Assembly: GCF_003668045.3 (NCBI RefSeq)
Contig: NC_048601.1
Coordinates: 33,516,521-33,580,520 of the forward strand
DNA length: 64,000 nt
Direction: 5' to 3'
DNA from: Cricetulus griseus
Taxonomy: Eukaryota; Chordata; Mammalia; Rodentia; Cricetidae
The notes under the pieces: generated by a model
What the model saw: the letters and a program-made list of their open reading frames with translations, nothing else
The model's database searches: none
Told to the model about the DNA's origin: nothing
Part shown: positions 13,471 to 23,317 of the stretch, piece after piece
Numbering within the stretch: position 1 is the first letter of the stretch
Layout: each line of letters begins with the position of its first letter
Program-made: the position numbers and the translations under genes

Positions 13471-14742
13471 ATTTTCTCACCACAGGGATGCACTGTGCCA
13501 TCAATATTGCCCACAGTCTTATCACAATGGTCCACTTTTTCATCCAAATTATCCACTGCCCATTGCAATGATTTTTCTCACCAATTTGTTCATAATACCA
13601 TCACAATAATCCACTTGTCCTTCAACAATGTTCTGCTTCACCACTACAATGTTCCACATTCCTTCAATTATGTACCAGTCCTACACCCTACTACAAAATT
13701 TCACTATCCTTGAACAATGTTGCACTATATCTTCACAAGGATCCAATGTCCTATCACAATGACCCATGAACCTCTTTTCCATCCCTGAACTCCTCATTCC
13801 CTTAATGATCCACACATTTATTCCTTAGTAAAATTTTTGACTGCCCCCTCACAAGGTAGCACTTTTTAAAATAATGATCCACAGTCGTATTTCCTATCAC
13901 ACTCGACTACTGGTATGTAACTGTATTCTCCTAAATCACCACGATGGTTCATTATTCTATCACAATATTTCTTTGTCACATCAGAGTAGTCCATTCCCTT
14001 TTTCCTTTCACAAAGTTTACTATTCTTTAACACTGGTTCACTGTCCAAACACAATTGTCTACAGTCCAAGCACAATAATCCACTGCCCCATAAAAACAAT
14101 TCTCCATTCCATCACTATGTTGCCTTTCCTCATCTCAGTAGTCAACTGCATGATATTTTCTCACAATGATCTATTGTCCAAGAATGGCAATCCACTCTCC
14201 CATCAAGGCAATTCATACTTCTGTTCTCTATTATATTGGTTGACTGTCCCATCAGAATAATTAATTTCCCCATAATTTTATTTCACTATTTCATCACTGT
14301 TCTATCAGATTATTTCACTATCTTAGTGAAATTGCTCAAAATTCTATTCCCTAGAGCAATGTTCTACTCATCACAATGGTTCACAGTCACATAACACAGA
14401 CTCACTGTCCTATTACAGTGATTTGACTTGCAACCACAATAGTTCTCTAGCTCATCACAATGCTCCACTCTCTCACCACAACAGCCATATGTCCAATCAG
14501 AATGATTCATTTTCTTAGCACTATATTTCACTATGCTGGTCCAGCCATCATCACAATGGTATGCTATCGCATCACAAAGTTCTACCAGTCTATCTCCTTT
14601 CACAATGGCCCATTGTCCAATCATAATGATTTACTTTTTAATCACAATGTTTAGGGTTCAATATTCCATTCACAGATTTATTGCTTCATCACCATGGTCT
14701 AATTTCTATATCCTACAGCAATTTTCAAATGTCCCACCTAAC

Positions 14743-14935
14743 AGTGACTTATTGTAATAACTTGTTGCATTACTTTTCCTTAATAATTCTCTAATATCCA
14801 TTCTTTTCTGCAATGGTACACTGTCTCATAACAATGATGTGCTATCGCATCACTGTGGTTTACTCTCCCATCATAAAATTCCACTGGAATATCAGTGTCC
14901 CACTTCTATTACCTCTCAAAGTTGTCTACTGTCCT
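14743..14935 (+). repeat. Higher-order array block, copy 2
   Basis: Aligns by eye with the block at 13243: AGTGACTTATTGTAATAACT, then TTTTCCTTAATAATTCTCTA, then ATTCTTTTCTGCAATGGTAC, then a CTATTACCTCTCAAAG unit. The offset from copy 1 is exactly 1500 bp at the AGTGA start. Confidence 0.75.
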
Positions 14936-15724
14936 ATTACACAAGTCCACAGTACCATCACAATGATCCACTATCTAATAACAATGATTTACTTTCCCAT
15001 GACAATGCTCCACTTTCCTTTAATTATAGATGACTGTCTAATCTCCTATCACAATGGCCCACTGTCCCTAAAAAATGTTCTTCTATGCCAGTACAACTGT
15101 CGACTCTGCCATCATAATGTTCACTGTTCCATCATAGTCATTTGCTGTACCACTGAAATGATACACTGTTACACAATAGAAGTCCAATTTCAGAAGCCCT
15201 CTAACAAGGGCTGACTAAAGCATTATGCTGACACACTGTCCTGTTACAATGACCTACCTTCCCTTTACAATATTACACTCTCCCAGCGCAATGACTGGCA
15301 TATCGTGATGTTTGCAGTCATGTCACAATGATCCCTGATGCCATCAAAATGGTCCTCTCTCCTGTCAAATGATTCAAAGTCCAATCAGAAAGATCCACAG
15401 ACTCATCACAATGGTCCACACTGATCAGAATGCCCAAACTCTTCCTTCATAATTGACAACTGTCACATCATATTTCACCACTATCGAATTACAAAGAGCC
15501 ACTGTTTTGTCCTCATGGCCCACTGTCCTGGCACAATATCCCACTGCCCCATCACAATTATTTATTGTGCCATAGTAAATGCACATTGTCCCATCACTGT
15601 GCTGTGCTGTCTCAGTATAGCAGTCCATTTTCCTATTCCATCTAACAATGCTCTAGTGTCTCGTAATGATCACACAATGTCTTTTCACTTATCACAACTG
15701 TCAGCCATGTCAAAATGATTCCAT

Positions 15725-16140
15725 TTACATCACGATGGCCTTCGTCCCATTGTTCATTGTCCAGTAACAATGTTCCATGAACCCGTCACAGTGGTCCACT
15801 GTTGCGTCAAAATGTCCCACTGTCTCATCACAATGGTTCAAAATCCCATCACAATGGTCCCCTGTCCCATCGCAGTGGTTCAAAGTTCCATTACAATGGT
15901 GCGCTGCCCCGTCATAATAACGCACTGTCCCACCGTTATTATCTACTGTCACGTTGTAATTTTTTTACTGTTCCTTCAAAATGATTCCCTTTTCCAACAC
16001 AATGATTCACTCTTCTACCATAAGGATCCATTATCCCGTTACAGTGGTCCATTGCCCCATCACAGTGATTAACTGTATCATCACAATGATCTACTTTCAT
16101 CCTAATAATACATGAATCTGTATATATCCACTGTTCTATC
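15725..16140 (+). repeat. Best-preserved, CpG-bearing stretch of the array
   Basis: Units here are closest to the consensus and keep an uninterrupted 21-bp register for over 200 bp (minus-strand heptads of the DHCDGTV type across 15725-15952). CpG dinucleotides are unusually frequent compared with the rest of the array (CATCGCAG, TGCGCTGCCCCGTC, AACGCACTG, CACCGTTA, CACGTTG). This could be the most recently homogenised part or simply chance retention. Confidence 0.6.
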
Positions 16141-16913
16141 AAAATGCTCCCTCAAAATATCCCACCACAATGCCTCAAAATCCCCATCACAAAGATCCAC
16201 GTTCTCATCACAGTAACCCATTGTTCCGTTACTATTGTTCACTGTCACATCACAATTCTTCTTCACTGTACCATCAAAATGGTCCATTGTTCCATGACCA
16301 TGATTCACTGTACTATCAGAATTGTTGATTATCATATCAAACGGTCCACTGTTCCATCACAATTGTCTACTGTCACAGAACAATGGTACAGTATACAATT
16401 CTGTATCATAGTTATCCACTTTCCCCTCATTAAAACTACTTTTGCATTATAATGACACATTGGTCCATTATGAAGATCAACTGTCTCTCACAATCATCAT
16501 TTCCGTAACCTCTATCATATTTCGACACTGTTCAATCACAATGGTCCAGTATCATGTAACAATGTTCTGCTATACAATACAATCAAAATGGGCCACTGTC
16601 CTTCAAAATGTTTCTCTGTCATTTCACAGTGATCCATTCTCCTATTTTCTCTCACAATGTCCATCTGTTTTATTACATCTCTACTAGCTCATCACAGTCT
16701 TTCAGTGTCTCATTATAAATATCCAGTGTCCTATTTTATCATCTCACTGTTCTATCTCAACAAATGACTGTCCTTTCACAGTGATATGCTGTCCCATTAC
16801 AGTGATCCATTGTCTTATCAGATGGTCCAAAGTCTTATCACTTATAGCAATGTTCAATTGTCCTATCTTAATAATGCATGGTCATATTACAGTGAGTCAC
16901 TGTAACATCTTTC

Positions 16914-18738
16914 TGAACATAAAACTAGTAGCCCAGACACTGAAAACAAGTGAAGGGACCAGCTCCCCACAAGTACTAACTGGGACTTCCTGAAACTGAG
17001 ATGCTCCTGTAAGGCAAAGGATACAATCAATAAGGCAAAACTCCAACCTACAAAAAATGGGAAAAGATCTTTATCAACCCCATGTCTGACAGAGTATTGA
17101 TCTCAAAATATATAAAGAACTCAAGAAACTAGACATCAAAATACCAAATAATCCAATTTAAAAATGGGGTGCAGGTCTAATCAGAGAATTCTCTACAGAA
17201 CAAACTCAAATTGCCCAAAGACACTTAAGGAATTGCTCAACATCCTTAGTCATCAAAAATGCAAATTAAAATGACACTGAGATACCATCTTGCACCAGTC
17301 AGAATTGTTAAGATAAAAAACATCAATGATAGTTATGATAGAGAGGATACAGAGTAAGGGGAACACTTCTCCATTGAAGGTTGAAGTACAAACTTGTACA
17401 ACCACTTTGGAAATCAGTATGATAGTTTTTAAAAAAAACTGGAAATCAATCTACCTCAAGACCCATCAATACCACTCTTGGGCATATGCCCAAAAGATGC
17501 ACTCTAATACCACAAACACATTAGCCTGACTGTGTTCATAGCAACATTATTTACAATATCCAGAACTGGAAAAACCCAGATGCCCCTCATCTAAAGAGTG
17601 GATTTTTTAAAAAGTTGTACATTTACACAATGGAGTACTAGTCAGTGGAAAAAAACAACAATGACACCATGAAATTTTCAGGCAAATGGATGGAACTAGA
17701 AAAATACATCTTGAGTGAGGTAACCTAAACCCAGTAAGACAAACATTGTATGTCCTCACTCATAAGTGATAATAGATATAAATCAAAGGATAGCCAACCT
17801 ATAGACCATGATGCCAGAGAAGCCAAATAACAAGAAGAACCCTAAGAGAGACATACATGGATTCCTCTGGGAAAAGGAAATAGACAAGATTCCTGAGAAA
17901 ATTGGGATTGTAGTGGGAGAAGGTAGAAGTGGAGGGGGAGGGGAAAAGGGGAGAGGGAAAAGAACATGAGGAAACTGGATGGTAGAGATGGAGAAAGGAC
18001 AGAGAGAGGGAGCATGGAAAGAGATATCTTGATTTGAGGGAGTCATTATGGGGTTAGTGAGAAACCTGGCACTAAGGACATTCCCATAAATCCACAAAAT
18101 GACCCCAGCTAAGAACCTAAACATTAGTAGATAACATACCTGAACTGGCCTTCCCCTGTAATCAGACTGATGACTACCTGAATTATCATCATAGAACCTT
18201 CATCTATCAACTGATGCAGACAAATGCAGAGAGTCATAGCTAAGCACTGGACGAAGGAACCAGAGTCCAGTCAAAGAGAGGGAGGATCAATAACATGAGC
18301 AAAGGGATTAAGACCATTTTGGGCATACCGACAAAGAGCTTGTCTGAGCTAGAGGGAACTCACTGACTCTGGACTGACAGCTGGGGGATCTGCATGGGAC
18401 TGAAGTAGGCCCTCTGAATGTGGGTGACATTTGTGTGGTTTGGGCAGTCTGTGAGGCCACTGGCAATGGGACCAGGATTTATCCCTAGTATTTGAACTGA
18501 CTTTTTAGACCTTATTCTCTTTGGAGGGATACATTGCTCAGCCTAGATATAAGGTAGAGGACATTGGTTCTGTCTCAAAGAGATGGGCCAGTTTCCATTG
18601 ATTTCCCAAGAGAAGCCTTACCCTCTCTGAGGAGTAGATGGGGTTGTGTGTGGGGAAGTTAGATGGCAGGAGGAGGAGGAGAAGTGGGAACTGGGATTGG
18701 TATGTAAAATAATGCTCCTTTATCCTATAACGATAGAA
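16914..18738 (+). mobile_element. 5'-truncated L1 (end of ORF2 plus 3' UTR)
   Basis: Begins inside L1 ORF2 (GAACATAAAACTAGTAGCCC, then the GGCAAAGGATACAATCAATA region) and continues through the ORF2 C-terminus and a long 3' UTR. The 3' UTR includes a G-rich polypurine tract at 17917-17975 and the typical CATGGGACTGAAGTAGGCCC and GCCTAGATATAAGG stretches. It ends near GGTATGTAAAATAATGCTCC with little A tail left. The array resumes in register on the right. No clear target duplication was seen. Confidence 0.92.
17047..17530 (+). pseudogene. L1 ORF2 C-terminal remnant
   Basis: Conceptual translation in shifting frames gives ORF2 C-terminal motifs: GKDLYQPHV, then NTSPLKVEVQTCTTTLEISM (compare the conserved 'NTSPLLVGVQTCTTTLEISM'), then KTHQYHSWAYAQKMHSNTTN. 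The open frame at 17326-17529 is only a fragment, bounded by stops. It lacks the endonuclease and reverse transcriptase domains and is non-functional. Confidence 0.85.
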
Positions 18739-19336
18739 AGCTTACCTTAATAATGTTCTACTCTCGTATATCATATTACAATGGTTTGCTATTCTACAGC
18801 AATGTTCTACTATCCCATCACAGTGCTTTACTCTTCCATCCCTATGCTCAACTGTCACAACATAATGGGATAGTCCTCTACTTCCTCTCATCATACTAAA
18901 GTGTCCCACCACACTGGTCTATGGTCCATCACAATAATCCACTGACACACACAATGATTCACTGTTCCGTATTATTGATCCACTGTGTCATGACCGTGAT
19001 TCACTGGCCCAGCACGACGATCCACTGCCGTATCAGTGATGGATTGTCTTATTTCCTTGCACAATGATCCACTATCATATCACAAAAATTCACTGCCTCA
19101 TCCTATCAAAATGTTTTACTATCCTATCACAGCAACCCACTGTCCCTTCCCATTAGTACATTCTCTCATCACAAGTGGCCACTGTCTGTGTCCTGTCTCT
19201 TGGTTCACTGCCCCATCTCAATGACTCACTTGGCTAAAACAATGTCCCATCATCACACAATAATACATCAGTGTCCTTTTCCTTCTCACAGTGATCCAGT
19301 ATCCCATCAAAATGTTCTATTATCCCATCACAATAG

Positions 19337-19766
19337 TGATATGATATGGTGTAACAGGGACCTTGGAAGGTGGAGCCAAGGGACCCCACAGTGGTGAGAG
19401 ACAGGTTCACCATGCAGACAGAGCTCACATGGGGAGTTTTATTGGGGGAAGGAAATAGAGAGAGGGGGAGAGAAAAAGGAATGCAGAGTAGCCTTGTGGG
19501 AAGAGGAAAGGAAAGAGAGAGAGAGAGAGGTGCAGAGAGGCAGAGAGCTAGAGAGAGAGAGGGCATAGAGAGTGACAGGTGGGGGAGAAGAAGAGGAAGA
19601 GGGATAGCAGGCAGGGCTTCACCTTTTTAAAGGGAAGGGCATAGCACATGTGCACAGAGACCACACAGCAGGCCAAGGTACTGCCTGTGTACTGAGCATG
19701 TACCTACAGGGGTAATGCAGTCTGCCAAGTCTCCAGGGATGGGCCAGGTATTCCTGGATGCTAACA
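19337..19766 (-). mobile_element. Solo LTR of an endogenous retrovirus-like element, minus strand
   Basis: The left end begins TGATATGATATGG and the right end finishes GATGCTAACA, giving TG...CA termini. AATAG flanks both sides (19332-19336 and 19767-19771), a 5-bp target duplication. Read on the minus strand it has a TTTAAAAAGG TATA-like motif, a long CT-rich stretch and an AATAAA poly(A) signal (TTTTATTGGG on the plus strand near 19437). No internal viral genes are present. The family is not identified. Confidence 0.75.
19495..19610 (+). repeat. GA-rich low-complexity tract within the LTR
   Basis: A run of GAGAGAGA-type purines belonging to the minus-strand LTR's CT-rich region between the TATA-like motif and the poly(A) signal. 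The ORFs it produces are low-complexity Arg/Glu/Gly artefacts. Confidence 0.8.
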
Positions 19767-19889
19767 AATAGTGCCTTCAGAAATACCCACAATTTCTTAA
19801 CAATGATTCACTGAACCATAACAAAGTTTTGCTATGTCTTTCACTGTGTTTGACTGTCGTATTCCCTCTCATAATGGTCCACTCTTCCT

Positions 19890-20300
19890 TCACAATTTCC
19901 AGAAACCATTATCATTTACAACAGCAGATGGCAATTAATATTCAAGGTGTCAACCCACCAGGAAGAAATTCTCTGATGGGGGAATCTGGTTTAAGAAAGA
20001 CTGAGACTACAGACTTGGGAATGTCTTTTGCTTCTGTCCCTTTACAAGTTTGCAACTGCAACCACTCTCTGAAATCTGGCATGGTGTGAGGAGATGTTGG
20101 GAGATTCCTCACTGCCGGTAATCAAAAGTGTTTATCTCATGAATACATCCCTATCTAATTGCCTGGGGGGACCAAATAATTCTGTTATGAAATATTTTGG
20201 GGCCCAGCCTCCAGCTTCAGTAAACATGGAGCACCAGAAAGCTCCAGCCCACTATTGTACTGTTAATTGCCAGTGGGGCTACTATTGTTTACCATAGCCT
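19890..20300 (+). pseudogene. Possible decayed protein-coding remnant, identity unknown
   Basis: Immediately after the array, two consecutive plus-strand open stretches in different frames have normal-looking protein composition. The first (about 19905-20089) includes HLQQQMAINIQGVNPPGRNS and DLGMSFASVPLQ. The second (20094-20297) includes SSLPVIKSVYLMNTSLSNCL and a Tyr/Cys-containing end. A stop and a frame change separate them, as in a frameshifted processed pseudogene. No poly(A) tail or exon structure is evident and I do not recognise the protein. It could equally be chance. Confidence 0.3.
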
Positions 20301-20515
20301 CAGTATAGGAAGCCTCCTAGTTTTGCATCTCTATTGGGCCTAAGCATCTCAACAGGCCTGCACCTGGGTGGAGGTGCAAGGGGTGTGAGTAACTAGGGAG
20401 GACAAGATTAGGAGCCAGCTACCAGAGAGGAGAGAACAAAGAGAGAAATGGTTCCCTCATGGTAGTGAAAGGATGGTTAAGAAAAAGATGGAAAATAAAG
20501 AAATGCCTCTAGTTA

Positions 20516-21116
20516 TGTTAGACCCCCAGAAAACTCAGGTATCCGGGGTCCCAGGCCATGACTGTGGTCACCCCAATCACCAGGCAGATTCGAGAGCTTG
20601 CTGCAAACTGCACGAGGCTTTATTGTAATTTAACGAGCTAACCCCATGTTAGCTCCGGTATTTCACCCACCCGCCATGGCGCATGGCTAGAAAAGACAGC
20701 TAGAACCGCTGCGTACAGATCTTGTAGGGCAGCGTAAGGGGAGTGTCTAGGGGTACGCACAGGCTCATGATTGGTGTGCCTCCAGGCTTGGAGGGCTTGC
20801 CCTGTGTTGATTGGTCAACTGGTTGTTATGGCCCATAGGCCCTCCCAGGGTGGTTGCTATGCTTTGTGCGTCATTGCTGTGTGCTTGTCCATAAAGCACA
20901 CCCAGGGTTGTAAAGCATAGCGCCACCAGCTAACTTCTGATTGGTTCCTTGTCATGAGGTAGGTATCTGACTTTCTAGTGACTAACTAACTTCTGATTGG
21001 TTCCTTGTCACAAGGCAGGCATCTGACCTCTAAGTGACCAAGGCAAGTTTATGGCAAGCACGTGTTCGGCTGTTATGGCTGCCAAAAGGGGAGCTGGTCC
21101 CTTCAGTTCTACAACA
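20516..21116 (-). mobile_element. Solo LTR, minus strand, ERV-K-like
   Basis: Ends are TGTTAGACCC and CTACAACA on the plus strand, so on the minus strand the element runs TGTTG...AACA with imperfect inverted termini. Minus-strand features in order are: a GGGACCAGCTCCCC start region, two CCAATCAG (CCAAT) motifs, a further CCAATCA, and an AATAAAGCC poly(A) signal (GGCTTTATTG near 20612 on the plus strand). It is about 600 bp, GC- and CpG-richer than its surroundings, so probably relatively young. The flanks show no 5-6 bp duplication, and no primer-binding site or internal region adjoins it. Confidence 0.8.
20930..21041 (-). promoter_or_regulatory. Tandem 56-bp duplication carrying CCAAT boxes in the LTR
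   Basis: CTAACTTCTGATTGGTTCCT begins at 20930 and again at 20986, a 56-bp period, with only a few differences between copies. Each copy contains ATTGG (CCAAT on the minus strand). Duplicated enhancer-like modules in U3 are common in retroviral LTRs. The regulatory role here is inferred. Confidence 0.7.
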
Positions 21117-22444
21117 TGGAACTGAGAGCTCTCTAAAGATGACAAGATGCCTTATCACAGCTGGGTTGCTAGGAGTTTCCAGGTCCACAGACCCCCACTC
21201 AGGCTGAAACTCATGGGTTAAGGCTGAGACATGCCGGGTCACGACAATGAGCATTTCAATCTGTGGATTATCAAGAAGGTGACTCTTCCTTAAACCATAT
21301 TTTCTAGTTGATATTAATATTGTAAACTTATTAGAGTTTTAATGAATAAAAGTGAATATAAAGAGAAGCCACTGAAGTAAGGGGTTATAAGTTCCCTTAA
21401 GAGCGGTCTTGGAATACTACTTAGCTTGACATTAAGAAAACAACTGTATTTCCCCAACTTCCAAGATATCTGATATAAAACTTCAAAGTAGCTTTAGGTC
21501 TGACCATGTGCCTTAATGGTCTTTAAGATAAACTCTCCCCAAAGAAAAAACAGCCCAAGGACATAAACAAATAGTCTGATCTGTTGAATCAAGGAAGCAA
21601 CCTAATCACTGTCTCCTTGCTAGGTTTGGCTGATAACATAGGACAATGATTAAATCTTTGAACAAATTCCTAACCTCAGTTTTTGGCTTTTGTTCAGATA
21701 TACCATGAGGAAAGATTCTCTAACTGACCAGGGCTATAAAAATAAACTTACTTCATAGCTCCAAGAAAGAATTACAAGCTTCTCTTTTTATTGACAAGGG
21801 TTATATGCAAGATAGAAAGGATATTTTATGATTTAGAATGCTTTTGATGTCACTTTGCACTGGAGAGTGCCAAGAAATCTTATCTGTGCTCATGCCCCAC
21901 CTACTCCCCCCCCCCTGCCCTGAAATTAATGCTAGAGGGGCCTCCCATCAATGCTTCCACTCATCACTGTACCCTCCCTGACAACATATCTCTATCTCTG
22001 ACATTTTTTGATAACCACAAAATGTTAGTATGAAACATTCATACACATTGATGGGAGGTTTATTTAATCTTTTGCAAAATGAAAGTTCATAGTTACCCTA
22101 CTCTGAGACCATCTATTACCACAATTTTTCTATTCTCATATACTCTCCATGTGTCCCTGTGTCAAATTTTATCATTTTTCTACAATTTCAAACTCTTTTT
22201 AATATCCTTCAGATCATCTATGATCAGCAAACTTCACTTATACAGGGCAGTAAATTTAATCAATGAATGCTATGTGGGTCCGTGCTGCAAATACTCTCTT
22301 TCTACAAATTTTTCTAGGTCTTCCTAGTCACTGAGATACTATACTAAAATTAATTGAATTAGTATCCTCTCAGTGACCTCTAAAGTGTTCCATAGATAAG
22401 CTGCACATCTCCCATTTTAATTTAAAAGCTAGAGATGATTAAGC
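21117..22444. other. AT-rich intergenic DNA, nothing recognised
   Basis: No long ORF, SINE or LINE could be identified. A short C run lies at 21906-21914. All ORFs are under 85 codons and lack family resemblance. Confidence 0.5.
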
Positions 22445-23035
22445 TTCATCAAGAATCTCATGAATAGGCCATAAGACATTATGAAGATGGAGAGAGTCTT
22501 AATTGAAAGTTCCATTGTCCCAACCCCCACCATGTTCAGAGATTAGGGAACCCCATGGAAGAGAATAAAAAATGATTGTAAGAATCAGAGAGGATGGATA
22601 ACACCAGGAAATCATAGCCCACCAAATCAACAAAGCAAGGATCACATGGTCTCACAGAGATTGAAATGGCAACCATGGGGCCTGTATGGGTCTGCACCAG
22701 GTCTTTTGCCTATATTATGGCTGTAAACTTGCTGTATTTGTGGGACTCTGAACAGTGATAGTGGACATATCTCTGACACTTGTCTGCTCTTGAAACATTT
22801 TTTCTTATGGGACTGCCTTGTTTGGCCCTTGTATGAGGATGGCCACCTTGTCTTACTGCATCTTGATGTCATCTCTTGGACATCTGTTCTTTTCTGAAGA
22901 TCAAACAGAAGGGAAGTAGACTTGGGGGAGATAGTAGGAAAGAGTAAGGTAGGAGACAGAGCAAAGGGAAACTGTTGTTGGGATGTATTGTATGAGAGAA
23001 GATTCTATTTTCAATAAAAATAAGAATGATACTGT
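22445..23035 (+). mobile_element. L1 (Lx-like) 3' end
   Basis: The segment from about 22545 matches the typical rodent L1 3' UTR layout: CACAGAGATTGAAATGGCAA, GGGCCTGTATGGGTCTGCAC, TTTTCTGAAGATCAAACAGA, then a GGGATGTATTGTATGAGAGA stretch and a terminal AATAAAAATAAG. The left boundary is uncertain. No coding capacity. Confidence 0.8.
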
Positions 23036-23261
23036 TACTAGAAGGCACATTATGAATTGAAATAGGGAAACATCCTTATTGATGGAGAGAAGAAATTCTT
23101 ATTGGTATGGACAGATCAAATGAGTCTTAATATCTTGAAGCCCAATTCAGAGCAGCTAACTTTTTAATGTCTTCAAGGCTGACAGAGGTGAGGAAGCTAC
23201 AGAAGAAAAGTTTAAAGGAGGGTAAGGCTTGGTTTTGAACTTTAAGGAAAAAGACCATTGG

Positions 23262-23311
<50 letters not shown>
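23262..23311. repeat. Poly(A) run of about 50 bases
   Basis: An uninterrupted A tract directly upstream of a B1. It may be the tail of an earlier insertion used as the landing site, or an expanded A-rich target. It creates Phe-run ORFs on the minus strand that are artefacts. Confidence 0.95.
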
Positions 23312-23313
<2 letters not shown>

Positions 23314-23317
23314 ACAT

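Larger units (their letters stand above)
16891..18900 (+). repeat. Higher-order array block, copy 3, split by an L1
   Basis: The left part, AGTGAGTCACTGTAACATCT (16891-16910), matches the beginning of copies 1 and 2. After the L1 the array resumes at about 18739 with AAGCTTACCTTAATAATGTT and later CTACTTCCTCTCATCAT near 18870, matching the following units of copies 1 and 2 in order. This shows that the L1 landed inside a pre-existing higher-order unit. Confidence 0.7.
1..19905 (+). repeat. Degenerate 21-bp tandem satellite/minisatellite array
   Basis: Almost all of this interval is made of tandem units of about 21 bp whose consensus halves are CCACTGTCCC and ATCACAATGGT. At 751, 772 and 793 the TCAC-core recurs at exactly 21-bp spacing. 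Units differ by substitutions (ACAGTGG for ACAATGG, CTCTCC for CTGTCC) and by an insertion variant of the form CCTATCCCCTATCACAATGG. The array starts before the window and fades out near 19905. Insertions interrupt it at 1161-1598, 2902-3101, 3803-3977, 4317-4503, 5509-5658, about 6583-6885, 13044-13203, 16914-18738 and 19337-19766. Removing these leaves about 16 kb, or roughly 750 units. I do not recognise the family. It carries no credible gene, and its role, if any, is unknown. High divergence between units suggests an old array no longer being homogenised across its length. Confidence 0.95.

Noticed and set aside
199..16993. Dozens of ORFs of 60-140 codons with repeated motifs such as HCPITM, SHHNGP or DHCDGTV
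   Set aside because: They are translations of the 21-bp tandem repeat, whose consensus lacks stops in five frames. Frames change with each indel and there is no start, domain or splice evidence.
19370..19630. Arg/Glu-rich ORF of 86 codons
   Set aside because: It is the GA-rich part of a minus-strand LTR.
1..19905. CRISPR-like array
   Set aside because: The repeats are directly adjacent with no unique spacers, are highly divergent from each other, and sit in a mammalian repeat context with SINEs and L1s.
20516..21116. Complete endogenous provirus
   Set aside because: Only one LTR is seen; no primer-binding site, polypurine tract or gag/pol/env-like reading frame adjoins it.
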